64,000 nucleotides of DNA. Origin: Paenibacillus sp. ACRRX (lineage in GTDB: Bacteria; Bacillota; Bacilli; Paenibacillales; Paenibacillaceae). Made by a program: the position numbers and the translations under genes. The notes below the pieces were generated by a model. It ran no database searches. It saw only the letters and a list, made by a program, of their open reading frames with translations, and was not told the origin of the DNA. The stretch covers positions 248,001-312,000 of the forward strand of contig NZ_JAKRNK010000001.1 of the NCBI RefSeq assembly GCF_022346885.1. Direction: 5' to 3'. Of this stretch, positions 18,522 through 27,820 are shown piece by piece (position 1 is the first letter of the stretch; every line of letters begins with the position of its first letter).

Positions 18522-19997
18522 ATGAACGAGCGTCAAGACATCGTCGTGATTGGCGGGGGTCTGACAGGATTGTCCGCAGCCTATTACGCTTGGCAGAAGG
18601 CTCAGGCCGAAGGAACATCCATATCGATTACTATTATCGAAAAAGAAAAGTCATTAGGCGGCAAAATTAATACGCTGCGACGTGACAATTGCGTCATAGA
18701 GAAAGGGCCTGATTCATTTCTGGCGCGCAAGCTGCCGATGGTGGAGCTCGCTCAATCGCTTGGGCTTGAATCAGAGCTGGTAGCAACAAATCCACACGCC
18801 AAAAAGACCTATATTCTGTGTCGTGGCAAGCTTCATCCGATGCCGCCAGGGCTAGTTCTGGGCATCCCTACACAATTAAAGCCGTTTATGAAGACTGGAT
18901 TAATTTCTGTATGGGGAAAAGCAAGAGCTCTGCTTGATCTGGTGAAGAAGCCTCGAGAATCAACAGAGGACGAGTCACTTGGCAGTTTTCTTGATCGTCG
19001 CTTGGGCCATGAAGTGACATCCCATGTGGCCGAGCCATTGCTTGCTGGCATTTACGCAGGCGATCTGAGTAAGTTAAGCTTGCAAGCTACGTTCCCACAG
19101 TTTGAGGAAGTAGAGCGCAAGCACGGCAGTCTGATTCGCGGCATGATGGCAAATCGGAAGCAAGGGCAGTCGCTGCCAGGTCTGCCTGATGTAGCAAAAG
19201 GAACGATGTTCTTGACATTTAAAAATGGTCTGGGCTCACTTGTTGATCGGCTGCGGGAACAGTTGAGTCCGCACGTAAACATCCGCAATGAGGCTGAGGC
19301 TGTTCAGCTTAATGTCTTGGAGGATGGGACATATGAGGTTCTGCTTTCGGACGATACGAGCATCGCGGCGCAGCAGGTCATTCTCACAACACCTGCCTTT
19401 GACACGGCTCCATTGCTGCGGCCTTATCTGGATGTGTCGATGTTAGATAATATCCATTATGTGTCTGTAGCTAACGTTGTCAGTGCATTTGACCGTGCGA
19501 AGCTGAAGAATAAGTGGGACGGAACAGGCTTTGTTATCGGACGAGAGGAGAAGCGGGCAATAACCGCTTGTACCTGGACGTCAATCAAATGGACACACAC
19601 GAGTCCAGAAGACACGATGCTTATTCGCTGTTATGTAGGCAGAGCAGGCGATGAAGAGCGCGTTGACTGGCCTGATGAAGCATTAAAGCGAACCGTTAAG
19701 AATGAATTGAAGCAGCTGCTGGACATTGAGGTAGAGCCGAGATTTATGGAGATTACGCGGCTTCATCGTTCAATGCCGCAATATCCGGTCGGGCATGTGC
19801 AAAGTCTGGCTCAATTCCGCTCCCGACTTAAAGAGGAGCTGCCAGGTGTGCATATTGCGGGATTCGCATACGACGGCATTGGTATGCCCGATTGTATCCG
19901 TAGTGGGCGTACCGCAGGTGAGACTGCTGTAGCACAGGTAAAGACACATACGGCAGAAGCTGAATCTGCGGTAATGTCAGAAGCAACGGCATTCTGA
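18522..19997 (+). CDS. hemY: Coproporphyrinogen III oxidase, HemY/CgoX family
   Basis: About 491 residues. The FAD-binding Rossmann motif sits at the very N-terminus (DIVVIGGGLTGLSAAYYAW) with IIEKEKSLGGKI as the second strand. The C-terminal FAD region reads VHIAGFAYDGIGMPDCIRSG. The family oxidises coproporphyrinogen III to coproporphyrin III with oxygen and supplies the ferrochelatase encoded just upstream. The frame is open from ATG 18498, but AAGGG six bases before ATG 18522 and the family N-terminus favour the later start (18519 is also possible). A terminator hairpin follows. Confidence 0.95.
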   Translation: MNERQDIVVIGGGLTGLSAAYYAWQKAQAEGTSISITIIEKEKSLGGKINTLRRDNCVIEKGPDSFLARKLPMVELAQSLGLESELVATNPHAKKTYILCRGKLHPMPPGLVLGIPTQLKPFMKTGLISVWGKARALLDLVKKPRESTEDESLGSFLDRRLGHEVTSHVAEPLLAGIYAGDLSKLSLQATFPQFEEVERKHGSLIRGMMANRKQGQSLPGLPDVAKGTMFLTFKNGLGSLVDRLREQLSPHVNIRNEAEAVQLNVLEDGTYEVLLSDDTSIAAQQVILTTPAFDTAPLLRPYLDVSMLDNIHYVSVANVVSAFDRAKLKNKWDGTGFVIGREEKRAITACTWTSIKWTHTSPEDTMLIRCYVGRAGDEERVDWPDEALKRTVKNELKQLLDIEVEPRFMEITRLHRSMPQYPVGHVQSLAQFRSRLKEELPGVHIAGFAYDGIGMPDCIRSGRTAGETAVAQVKTHTAEAESAVMSEATAF

Positions 19998-20028
19998 CCC
20001 AAGCATGCGGAATCAATTTACAAGATAA

Positions 20029-20080
20029 GAGGATTGGCTATGGGGTGTTGGAACCATAGTCAATCCTCTTGTTTTTTATT
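20029..20080 (+). terminator. Rho-independent terminator after hemEHY
   Basis: AAGAGGATTG and CAATCCTCTT form the base of a long stem, with CTATGG/CCATAG as an upper stem, followed by GTTTTTTATT. It ends the haem operon and shows that any moaA start within it (20034) is wrong. Confidence 0.9.
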
Positions 20081-20165
20081 GAGCAGTTTATTTGTTACAA
20101 TGAGGAAAATAAGCAGGAAGCGTGTAATACGGGGGAAAGAACTAGATCAGTTAGGAGGGATTCAT

Positions 20166-21167
20166 GTGGAGACTCGACTAGTGGATCGGTATGGCAGAGT
20201 TCACGATTATTTGCGCATTTCCGTGACAGACCGTTGCAATTTGCGCTGCTTGTATTGCATGCCGGCAGAGGGAATGGAATTTATGTCGCAGAATAAGCTG
20301 CTAACAGACGATGAGATAGAAGAAGTAGTACGAGCAGCAGCTAAGCTGGGTGTTCGCAAGATCCGTCTGACAGGCGGAGAGCCGACTGTCCGTCCCGGCT
20401 TGCCCCAATTGATCAAACGTATCGCGTCCATCCCAGGTATTATAGACGTTGCTTTAACGACCAACGGCCTGTTATTGGGAAATATGGCGGCGCATTTGCA
20501 TGCAGCAGGTTTGCAGCGAGTTAATATCAGTATTGACTCCTTGCAGCCAGAGCGTTTCAAGCAGATGACGAGGGGCGGAGACTTGAGTAAAGTGCTTACG
20601 GCGATTGAGAAATGTGTCACGATTGGCTTTTCTCCTATCAAGCTGAACGTGGTGCTGGTACGTGGGTACAATGAGGATGAATTTGATGATTTCCTGCGGC
20701 TTACAGTTGATCAACCGCTTAATGTGCGGTTTATTGAGTATATGCCAATCGGAGGTAGACAAGCAGACTGGAAGCAGAATTACCTTTCACTCGAAGAACG
20801 ACTTTATGCAAGCGAATTAGGCAGATCAGCAGTACCGATCGCAAAACCGGACCACGGTGGGCCTGCGGAATATTATCGTCTGCCCAATGCTTTAGGCAGC
20901 TTTGGGCTCATTCACCCCGTGAGCGAGCATTTCTGTGATACGTGCAATCGTCTGCGTTTAACCGCAGACGGGTTCTTGAAGCCTTGTCTGTACTGGTCCG
21001 ACGAATTCCAAATCCGCCGATATATCGGAGATGAGCATGCATTAATGGATGCATTAATACGATCACTTGATGCTAAACCGTTGAATCATGAGATGGCACG
21101 TGAGTTGTCAGGGCAGCAACTGTCGCATGAGCCGACAACCCGTACGATGTCACAAATAGGCGGGTAA
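20166..21167 (+). CDS. moaA: GTP 3',8-cyclase MoaA
   Basis: About 333 residues, usual for the family. A radical-SAM enzyme for the first step of molybdopterin synthesis. The N-terminal cluster motif is RCNLRCLYC (CxxxCxxC) after YLRISVTD; the RLTGGEPTVRPG segment binds SAM. The C-terminal second 4Fe-4S cluster is marked by HFCDTCNRLRLTADG and KPCLY. The start is GTG at 20166, with AGGAGGG six bases before; the longer frame begins inside the upstream terminator. The next gene in the same direction is moeA. Confidence 0.96.
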   Translation: METRLVDRYGRVHDYLRISVTDRCNLRCLYCMPAEGMEFMSQNKLLTDDEIEEVVRAAAKLGVRKIRLTGGEPTVRPGLPQLIKRIASIPGIIDVALTTNGLLLGNMAAHLHAAGLQRVNISIDSLQPERFKQMTRGGDLSKVLTAIEKCVTIGFSPIKLNVVLVRGYNEDEFDDFLRLTVDQPLNVRFIEYMPIGGRQADWKQNYLSLEERLYASELGRSAVPIAKPDHGGPAEYYRLPNALGSFGLIHPVSEHFCDTCNRLRLTADGFLKPCLYWSDEFQIRRYIGDEHALMDALIRSLDAKPLNHEMARELSGQQLSHEPTTRTMSQIGG

Positions 21168-21238
21168 ATGCCGGGAGCCATTGACAGGCAGCATCCGTGA
21201 AGGCATATTCAGGATAATCTATAAAGGAGGCAGACCTT

Positions 21239-22531
21239 ATGGAACCATCGCAGACTGATTATCAAGCACGATTTCAGCGTAATCCCCTTACAATCTATGA
21301 AGCACAGCACGCGTTGATTCATCGAATCAATAGTGAATCTGTTGAAGTCATCCCATTGGAGCAGGCTTATATGCGGCGCACTGCACAGGCAATCAGAGCT
21401 AACATGCCAGTTCCGCATTTCCAGCGCTCTATGATGGACGGTTTCGCTGTGAAGGCAGAGGACACTCGTAACGTTAAGCAAGACATAGCTGCTCAGTTGC
21501 AGGTCGTGGGCAGCATAGCGTGCGGAGACGTATGGAAGAGGCCGGTTGAGACAGGCGAAGCTGTACGCATTATGACGGGGGCCCAACTGCCTGAAGGGGC
21601 TGATGCGGTCATCAAGCTAGAGGCGACATCAGATTTGCAGCGGCGGACGACGGGGCAGTCCGTGGATGATAGGATCCTTGTCCATCAAGCCGTGAGCATA
21701 GGCGAGAACGTTAATGCTATCGGCACAGAAATGGTGGAAGGACAGCTTCTGATCGAGAAAGGCAGTCGATTGGAAGCTGGCGAGATGGCCTTGCTTGCGA
21801 TGTTTGGTTATGAATATGTTCATGTGTACACCAAGCCGAGAGTAGCCATTATCTCTACCGGTCATGAGTTGTTGTCTATAAGCGCCGATATAGAGGCTGG
21901 AAAGATAAGGAACAGCAACAGTTATATGCTTTTGGCTCAAATTCAGGAAGCAGGCGGTACGCCATATTTGCTCCCGCATGTGGCAGACGATCAACATCAG
22001 CTGACTCAGTTGTTACAAGAAGCGCTTCAAGAATATGATGCGGTTATTACAACAGGCGGGGTTTCTGTAGGAGATCACGACATTTTGTATGATTTCACGC
22101 AAAATTGGGATGGCGAGCTATTATTTAACAAGGTGCAAATGCGCCCAGGCAGTCCTTCAACGGTTGGGTTTCTCCATGGAAAGCCGCTATTTGCGTTATC
22201 AGGCAATCCGAGCGCCTGCTTTGTCGGATGTGAGATGTTTGTGAGGCCAGCGCTCTTACGGATGCAAGGTGTTTCTGAACCTTATCGGACTCCGCTGAGA
22301 GGTAAGCTGGAAGAATCTTATCATGTATCGGATACGTTTGTGCGGTTTGTAAGAGGGGTAATGCGGACGCAGGAGGACGGCGCAGTCGTTGTTCGACCTG
22401 CCGGTGTTGATATGTCGAGTGCGACAATTTCTATTATGAAGGCCAATTGTTTGTTTGTGGTGCTGCCTTCACCGTCAGGACTTAAGAAAGGTACAATTGT
22501 TGATATAGTCCCGCTTAGACTATTCAATTAA
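21239..22531 (+). CDS. moeA: Molybdopterin molybdenumtransferase MoeA
   Basis: A 430-residue protein inserting molybdate into adenylated molybdopterin. Conserved parts are PHFQRSMMDGFAVKAEDT in domain I, IMTGAQLPEGADAVI, VITTGGVSVGDHDILYDF (the MoCF signature) and MRPGSPSTVGFLHGKPLF with ALSGNPSACFV. ATG follows AAAGGAGG. It lies 71 bp after moaA, and a stem-loop follows the stop. Domain IV is present at the C-terminus. Confidence 0.95.
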   Translation: MEPSQTDYQARFQRNPLTIYEAQHALIHRINSESVEVIPLEQAYMRRTAQAIRANMPVPHFQRSMMDGFAVKAEDTRNVKQDIAAQLQVVGSIACGDVWKRPVETGEAVRIMTGAQLPEGADAVIKLEATSDLQRRTTGQSVDDRILVHQAVSIGENVNAIGTEMVEGQLLIEKGSRLEAGEMALLAMFGYEYVHVYTKPRVAIISTGHELLSISADIEAGKIRNSNSYMLLAQIQEAGGTPYLLPHVADDQHQLTQLLQEALQEYDAVITTGGVSVGDHDILYDFTQNWDGELLFNKVQMRPGSPSTVGFLHGKPLFALSGNPSACFVGCEMFVRPALLRMQGVSEPYRTPLRGKLEESYHVSDTFVRFVRGVMRTQEDGAVVVRPAGVDMSSATISIMKANCLFVVLPSPSGLKKGTIVDIVPLRLFN

Positions 22532-22563
22532 CGTATAACTGCTACATATATGCCTTTATACAC

Positions 22564-22596
22564 AAGCCGAGAGCTCCTGATCGGAGCTCTCGGCTT
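22564..22596. terminator. Stem-loop between convergent moeA and glycosyltransferase genes
   Basis: AAGCCGAGAGCTCC and GGAGCTCTCGGCTT form a stem of about 14 bp around a short loop. T runs are poor, so termination may be moderate on either strand. Confidence 0.65.
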
Positions 22597-22612
22597 AACG
22601 ATCGCATCGACT

Positions 22613-23329
22613 TTATTCCTCCCACTGGATGAGCGTCGGATACGCTGCCAATATCGATTCGTATTGAGCCTTAATCCCGAAGGTTCCCTCCGGGTCCAGT
22701 TGACGATATCGTTCATACTTGTACAGCCTGTCAACAGGATTGGACCACCCGAAGTGCTGGATTCGTGCGGGGTGGCATGCATAGGGCAGCCGTTCAATCT
22801 CTATCGGGAATCTGCCACAATGTTGATTGGTCTGCAGCCAAGTATATCGAATATGCGGCCGATAACGAACTAAGAAAGGCCGATAAATACGATGGGCTGT
22901 CCAATATGGATCTTCCCGAAAGTGATCAGCATCCCACATATCAAATAATCGGAAGTAGAACACATCTGCAAATTGTTGACGCAATAGAGCCTCAATCTCA
23001 TGATTAAAGCTGAATTCAAACTGCTCATCTGCATCTAGATTAAGAATCCAGGACGGGCGTGTTGCAATCGTTGCTTCCCATTGCTGCTTGCGCAATTCGT
23101 GCTCCCGCTCGAATCGTGAGCTCTCATTATGTACAATACGATGCGGGATAGATTGCAAGAAGTACGCACATATATTTATTGTCTGGTCGGTGCTGCCATC
23201 ATCAACGATGACAGCCTCGTCAATGTAGGGAAGATGCCGCTCCAGCATTTGAGGTAAATAACGGTCTGCTTCATTCTTTACGACCATGGACAACGTTAAA
23301 CGATAAGAGGAGCTTCTCCCTGCTTTCAT
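22613..23329 (-). CDS. Glycosyltransferase family 2
   Basis: A 238-residue GT-A-fold protein without signal or membrane segments. The N-terminal nucleotide-sugar strand reads RLTLSMVVKNEADRYL, then EAVIVDDGSTDQT, the usual family 2 start. ILNLDADEQF provides the DxD-type metal motif. The C-terminal part is rich in aromatic residues. The ATG at 23329 overlaps the stop of the upstream glycosyltransferase as ATGA, so it is translationally coupled. Acceptor and sugar unknown; spore surface or cell wall glycans are possible. Confidence 0.85.
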   Translation of the reverse strand: MKAGRSSSYRLTLSMVVKNEADRYLPQMLERHLPYIDEAVIVDDGSTDQTINICAYFLQSIPHRIVHNESSRFEREHELRKQQWEATIATRPSWILNLDADEQFEFSFNHEIEALLRQQFADVFYFRLFDMWDADHFREDPYWTAHRIYRPFLVRYRPHIRYTWLQTNQHCGRFPIEIERLPYACHPARIQHFGWSNPVDRLYKYERYRQLDPEGTFGIKAQYESILAAYPTLIQWEE

Positions 23330-24264
23330 GGCCACTGTCTGGATTCAGAAGGCTTACTTGATGATGTACCAAGTGTAGCAGGCCGTCCATTTTCTTTAAT
23401 AGTGGAAGATACCTGAACCTTGTGCTTGCTATCGAGCGGCGATGAATCTGGATTGATGTCGCATGACCGTAAATAAGCTGCCAGATTATTAAGGTCAGAT
23501 GGACGATATAGATGAAAGGCAGGTTTACGTGTATCCACATAGAGTTTTAGGCCAAGTGCGGCTGCTCTGACACAGAAATGCCGATCTTCACCCCAGAATG
23601 ACACATTTGGAATTTCCGCAAACGACACTCCAGCCTCCAATGCCTTCCTTTTAATTAAAGTACACGCTCCTAGCCCACCGACTTCATAAATGCCAGGCTG
23701 ACGAAGCTGGGCTAGCACTTGAAATAGACGCCGATTGGTTTCCTCTTCCGTTAACTTTTCATTGCGGCCTTTTGGAATGAGCGAGTATACGTCTTGTACC
23801 CATACTTGTGGCATTTCAACGGTTCCCGGTTCCCATATTGTCCAGAATATGTTTGCTATAATATCCTTCTCCGTGGCCAGCAGCCTATCAACCGTGTCCG
23901 GGTGGAGGACCAGATCGGAGTCAATCAGAAACAAGGCGTCTACTTGATCTGCCAGGGCTGCTTGTATGCAGAAATCTTTCATTGCCGCAACACGCCATAC
24001 CAGATGTTCATTCCAGAAATGTGTTGTTTCATTGCATTCATAGGCTACTTTTTGCTGTTCACTTCTGTAAATGCGCACAGCAGGGTGTTCCCGCTGGAAT
24101 TTCAGTAGTAATTGACGTGAATGTTCATCGTCATTATCGTCAAAGAAGGCAAAGCTCGCTGTATACGATTGCTGGTGCAAGCGGCTCAATGATTCAAGCC
24201 AAGCCTCCAGTATATCTGGTCGCTGACGAATAGGGCTGGCAATTAGTACGCGCTGTTGTTCCAT
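23326..24264 (-). CDS. Glycosyltransferase, GT-A fold
   Basis: A 312-residue cytoplasmic protein. The N-terminus RVLIASPIRQRPDILEAWLE and FAFFDDNDDEH are followed by ALFLIDSDLVLHPDTVDRLL, whose DSD is the metal-binding motif. VGGLGACTLIKRKALEAG and VSFWGEDRHFCVRAAALGLK form the usual acceptor/catalytic region with a conserved ED. It overlaps the second glycosyltransferase by 4 bp, and both run against the surrounding molybdenum cofactor genes. A pathway cannot be assigned. Confidence 0.83.
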   Translation of the reverse strand: MEQQRVLIASPIRQRPDILEAWLESLSRLHQQSYTASFAFFDDNDDEHSRQLLLKFQREHPAVRIYRSEQQKVAYECNETTHFWNEHLVWRVAAMKDFCIQAALADQVDALFLIDSDLVLHPDTVDRLLATEKDIIANIFWTIWEPGTVEMPQVWVQDVYSLIPKGRNEKLTEEETNRRLFQVLAQLRQPGIYEVGGLGACTLIKRKALEAGVSFAEIPNVSFWGEDRHFCVRAAALGLKLYVDTRKPAFHLYRPSDLNNLAAYLRSCDINPDSSPLDSKHKVQVSSTIKENGRPATLGTSSSKPSESRQWP

Positions 24265-24445
24265 GGTACGACCTCCATTATTTGCGGTTGGTTCATTGTA
24301 TGACGAGTCTGCTGGTTATAGAGTAGGTTTTTGGAAAAGGTTCATGTAAAATAAGAGAGGTGCACGTGAATGCATAGATATATGCAGATGAAATAAGCAA
24401 ATTGATACAAGCAGACAAGCCCTATATAGATGAGGGGGAAAATAG

Positions 24446-25495
24446 ATGGTTACACCTTTGAAGAATATTCATAATGCTGAACGATATTCAAGGCAGGAAC
24501 GATTTGCTCCGATTGGGGTGGATGGTCAGCGCAAGCTAATGGACAGCCGTGTATTAATTGTAGGAGCAGGGGCTTTAGGATCAGGTGTCGCTGAAATGTT
24601 AGTGCGGGCCGGAGTGGGACATGTGACGATTATCGATCGAGATTACGTCGAATGGAGCAACCTGCAGCGGCAGCAGCTATACACGGAGCAGGATGTGCAT
24701 GAGCGACTGCCTAAGGCGATAGCTGCTGAGCGAAGACTACAAGCCGTCAACAGCGGCGTAGAGATTCAAGGCATCGTAGCGGACGTTACCGTGTACGAAT
24801 TGGAGCAATGGGCTGCTGGACAGCATCTAATTTTGGATGCAACTGATAATTTTGACACACGAATGCTCCTGAATGATTATGCGATGAAGCATAACGTGCC
24901 CTGGATTTACGGTGCATGTGTTGGCAGCTATGGCATGTCTATGATGTTTGAGCCGGGGATAACGCCATGCCTGCATTGCCTAATGGATACGGTCCCGATT
25001 GGCGGAGCCACCTGTGATACTGCGGGTATTATTCCACCAGCCGTGCAGATGGTTACTGCATACCAGGCTGCAGAAGCATTAAAGTGGCTGAGCGGCAATC
25101 CGCTTGCACTTCGGCGTAAGCTTGTTTCGTTTGATCTGTGGACGAATCAAAGTACGGCACTTGATGTTTCGGCAGCACGTCGTGACGATTGTCCTTCTTG
25201 TGGCAAGGATGCCGCTTATCCATACTTGGAAGCTTCGAACCACCGCAAGACCGATATTTTGTGCGGACGGGATACGGTACAGATCCGTCCTGCTCAGCCT
25301 CAGCAGCTTCCAATAGCAGAAGTGGCTGCACGTCTCCGTCATGTATGGGGGCCTACGGTTCATAGTAATGATTACTTGTTGTCTGTTCCAATCGATCATT
25401 ATCGCTTAGTGATGTTTAAAGATGGACGTATTTTAGTACATGGGACCAAAGACCCTGTAGAAGCCAGAACGATTGCTGATCGAGTGTTCGGTTAA
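24446..25495 (+). CDS. moeB: Molybdopterin-synthase adenylyltransferase-like E1 protein (MoeB/ThiF family)
   Basis: A 349-residue E1-like protein. RYSRQERFAPIGVDGQRKL is the family N-terminus; VLIVGAGALGSGVAEMLVRA is the ATP-binding GxGxxG, and DRDYVEWSNLQRQQLYTEQD holds the adenylation Arg/Asp residues. The zinc site is formed by CLHCLMD and CPSCGKD. It lacks a C-terminal rhodanese domain, but carries about 90 extra residues after the zinc cysteines that are not typical of MoeB. Adenylation of MoaD or ThiS C-termini are the two candidate roles; closeness of moaA and moeA favours MoeB. Confidence 0.85.
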   Translation: MVTPLKNIHNAERYSRQERFAPIGVDGQRKLMDSRVLIVGAGALGSGVAEMLVRAGVGHVTIIDRDYVEWSNLQRQQLYTEQDVHERLPKAIAAERRLQAVNSGVEIQGIVADVTVYELEQWAAGQHLILDATDNFDTRMLLNDYAMKHNVPWIYGACVGSYGMSMMFEPGITPCLHCLMDTVPIGGATCDTAGIIPPAVQMVTAYQAAEALKWLSGNPLALRRKLVSFDLWTNQSTALDVSAARRDDCPSCGKDAAYPYLEASNHRKTDILCGRDTVQIRPAQPQQLPIAEVAARLRHVWGPTVHSNDYLLSVPIDHYRLVMFKDGRILVHGTKDPVEARTIADRVFG

Positions 25496-25614
25496 GCAGT
25501 GCAGCGGAACGAAGAGAACACCCATCCGTATTCTACTTGATATGAGTTATCGCAGCGAGCCACGGAGGTGATGCTCTCTACGTTTATAACCAAGTAGCAA
25601 GGAGAGTAGGCGAA

Positions 25615-27033
25615 GTGAGACAATCGAGAACCGAGCGCAAGCTTCATGAGAAGCAGCAGCGTCAGCGCAGGCGAGGCAGATTGTTTGCCTTTAATCTGGG
25701 CCTGGCTGCAGCTATCGTTATAGTAGCGTTGTATGGTTGGTATTCAGGTCAACTTGTGATCCCTGAAAGCCACTCTACATCGCCTCAATTCCAACATGAT
25801 CAGTCAAGCAAGCAGGAGACTGGGGCTTCCAGCAACCATCAGCTTGAACACCAGCAAGAATCTCAAGATAAACCAGGAGAAGATAAGAGTGAGGAGAACG
25901 CTCCACAGAATCAGGCTGCTTCAGAACCTATTGGGGATAAAGGTATGACCGCCAGCGAAGGTGCTGGATTAAAGGAGTCACATGAATCCATTTCATCAAC
26001 TGAATTAACTGAGTCAACTGGATCGATGGAAGTCAAGTCTCCGCTGTCCTCATTACCTGATGATCAGAATGGCAAGCGTCTTCCAACTGGCGATGTCGTT
26101 CGATTTACTTTTGTTGGCGATATCATCAATGCGGGAAAAGTAGCAGATGTTGTAGCGAAATCGGGGTATCATTATCCATATTCTTATGTGAAGTCGATCT
26201 TCCAACAAGATGATCTGACGATCGCTAACGTAGAAACACCAATTACGAAGCGGGGAGTTCCCGCCCAGCATAAAGAGTTTGTATACAAGTCATCCCCCAA
26301 AATGGCCAGTGCTATGAAAGAAGCGGGAATTGACGTTGTTAATCTCGCAAACAATCATGTCATGGATCAAGGAGAAGAAGGTCTAATAGATACGTTTGCC
26401 GCACTGCAAGGGGCTGATATCCGCTATGTTGGCGCAGGCAAGAATGGGATAGAGGCTTATCAACCTGTCATCGTAAAGCGCAATGGGATGTCAATCGCTG
26501 TCCTGGGGTTTAGTCGTGTGATTCCTGATGTCAGCTGGTATGCAGGCAAAAATAAGCCAGGACTTGCAGCAACGTATGATCCAACAAAAGCACTGGAATC
26601 GATTCGCAAGGCGAAGCAAGCTGCAGATATCGTCATCGTAGTTGCCCATTGGGGCAAAGAGAAAGTCGACTATCCAGTTAAACACCAGCAAGATCTTGCC
26701 CATGCTTACATTGATGCTGGCGCTGACCTGATCATTGGCGGGCACCCGCACGTCCTGCAAGGGTTTGAGCCGTATAAGGGAAAGTGGATTGCTTACAGTA
26801 TGGGTAACTTTATTTTTACACGTGCTACACAACCTAAAACGTGGGAGACGATGGTGCTGGAAGCTGAGTGTACTAAAAATGGCACATGCAAGCTCCAAAT
26901 GCATCCCTATTATACAGAGCTTGGCCGAGCAGTTCCGCTCATAGGAACCAAGGGGCAAGCACTGATATCGCGCATGGAGAGCATTTCTTTTCAAACTAGA
27001 GTTGATCGTTATGGACATGTAACGAAGCGTTGA
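25615..27033 (+). CDS. CapA family (poly-gamma-glutamate system-like) metallophosphatase-fold protein
   Basis: A 472-residue protein with a basic N-terminus (KLHEKQQRQRRRGR) and one membrane anchor at about residues 24-45. A Ser/Glu/Gln-rich low-complexity linker covers residues 50-155. The PGA_cap domain then begins at RFTFVGDIINAGKVAD, with IANVETPITKRG, VVNLANNHVMDQG, VVAHWGKEK and IIGGHPHVLQGFEPY, the conserved metal-site motifs. No capB or capC homologue is adjacent, so the role is probably cell-surface related rather than polymer synthesis. GTG start at 25615 with GGAGA upstream. Confidence 0.88.
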   Translation: MRQSRTERKLHEKQQRQRRRGRLFAFNLGLAAAIVIVALYGWYSGQLVIPESHSTSPQFQHDQSSKQETGASSNHQLEHQQESQDKPGEDKSEENAPQNQAASEPIGDKGMTASEGAGLKESHESISSTELTESTGSMEVKSPLSSLPDDQNGKRLPTGDVVRFTFVGDIINAGKVADVVAKSGYHYPYSYVKSIFQQDDLTIANVETPITKRGVPAQHKEFVYKSSPKMASAMKEAGIDVVNLANNHVMDQGEEGLIDTFAALQGADIRYVGAGKNGIEAYQPVIVKRNGMSIAVLGFSRVIPDVSWYAGKNKPGLAATYDPTKALESIRKAKQAADIVIVVAHWGKEKVDYPVKHQQDLAHAYIDAGADLIIGGHPHVLQGFEPYKGKWIAYSMGNFIFTRATQPKTWETMVLEAECTKNGTCKLQMHPYYTELGRAVPLIGTKGQALISRMESISFQTRVDRYGHVTKR

Positions 27034-27063
27034 CCAATAGTCTACATTAGAGGGGCGATCGAA

Positions 27064-27813
27064 ATGAACATAGGGCCAACGGCAGGGTTGTCTAGTGAGG
27101 ACACTGTTAATAGGAGCACCGGAATAGAACGAATCACAGTGGATGAAATAGTGCTGCAAAAGGATGCTCCGACAAAGCGTCTAATTCGCAACGTATATTG
27201 CATTGGGCGTAACTATAAATTGCACGCGGCAGAGCTTGGCAATGCCGTTCCTGCGGAGCCGATGGTGTTTATGAAGCCGTCCCATGCATTGACATGGCTG
27301 GATGGGCAGCAAGGACTGCCGCTTCCATTACATAAGGGTGCTGTACATCATGAGCTTGAGCTAGTACTGCGCATCGGACGACAGGTAGAACCGGGAATGA
27401 CGGCTGACGTGGCCGTTGATGGCTTGGCATTAGGCATTGATTTTACACTTCGCGACGTGCAGGACGTGCTAAAGAAGCAAGGGCATCCGTGGCTTGCGGC
27501 GAAGGGGTTTCTTCATTCCGCACCACTCACGCCATTTATGGCGTATCCAGGAACAGAAGCAACGATTCATACGCCATTTCAGCTCAAGTTAAATGGAAAG
27601 ACGGTGCAGCAGGGAATTGCAAGTGATATGATATTTAATTTTGATGATTTGATTCAATATGTTGCCATCCACTATGGATTAGGTGAAGGTGATCTTATCT
27701 TTACCGGCACACCTGCAGGGGTTGGTGCTGTGCAGGCAGGGGATACGTTGGAGTTGTTATGGAATGGCGAATGTGTAGGAAAGGGTCTTATTCAGACTAC
27801 GGAAGTGAAGTGA
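27064..27813 (+). CDS. Fumarylacetoacetate hydrolase (FAH) family protein
   Basis: A 249-residue cytoplasmic protein. VYCIGRNYKLHAAELG begins the FAH domain and KGAVHHELELVLRIG carries the first two acidic metal ligands. LGIDFTLRDVQ carries the third, and DLIFTGTPAGVGAVQAGD is the typical C-terminal signature. Members hydrolyse acylpyruvates or decarboxylate oxaloacetate; YisK-like function is possible. It sits 31 bp after the CapA-like gene and 8 bp before the DUF92 gene, probably one transcript. RBS GAGGGGCG. Confidence 0.88.
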   Translation: MNIGPTAGLSSEDTVNRSTGIERITVDEIVLQKDAPTKRLIRNVYCIGRNYKLHAAELGNAVPAEPMVFMKPSHALTWLDGQQGLPLPLHKGAVHHELELVLRIGRQVEPGMTADVAVDGLALGIDFTLRDVQDVLKKQGHPWLAAKGFLHSAPLTPFMAYPGTEATIHTPFQLKLNGKTVQQGIASDMIFNFDDLIQYVAIHYGLGEGDLIFTGTPAGVGAVQAGDTLELLWNGECVGKGLIQTTEVK

Positions 27814-27820
27814 TCGTCAT

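Noticed and set aside
20034-20165. 44-codon N-terminal extension of moaA
   Set aside because: It begins inside the hemY terminator hairpin and lacks a ribosome-binding site; the GTG at 20166 has an excellent one and gives the family length.
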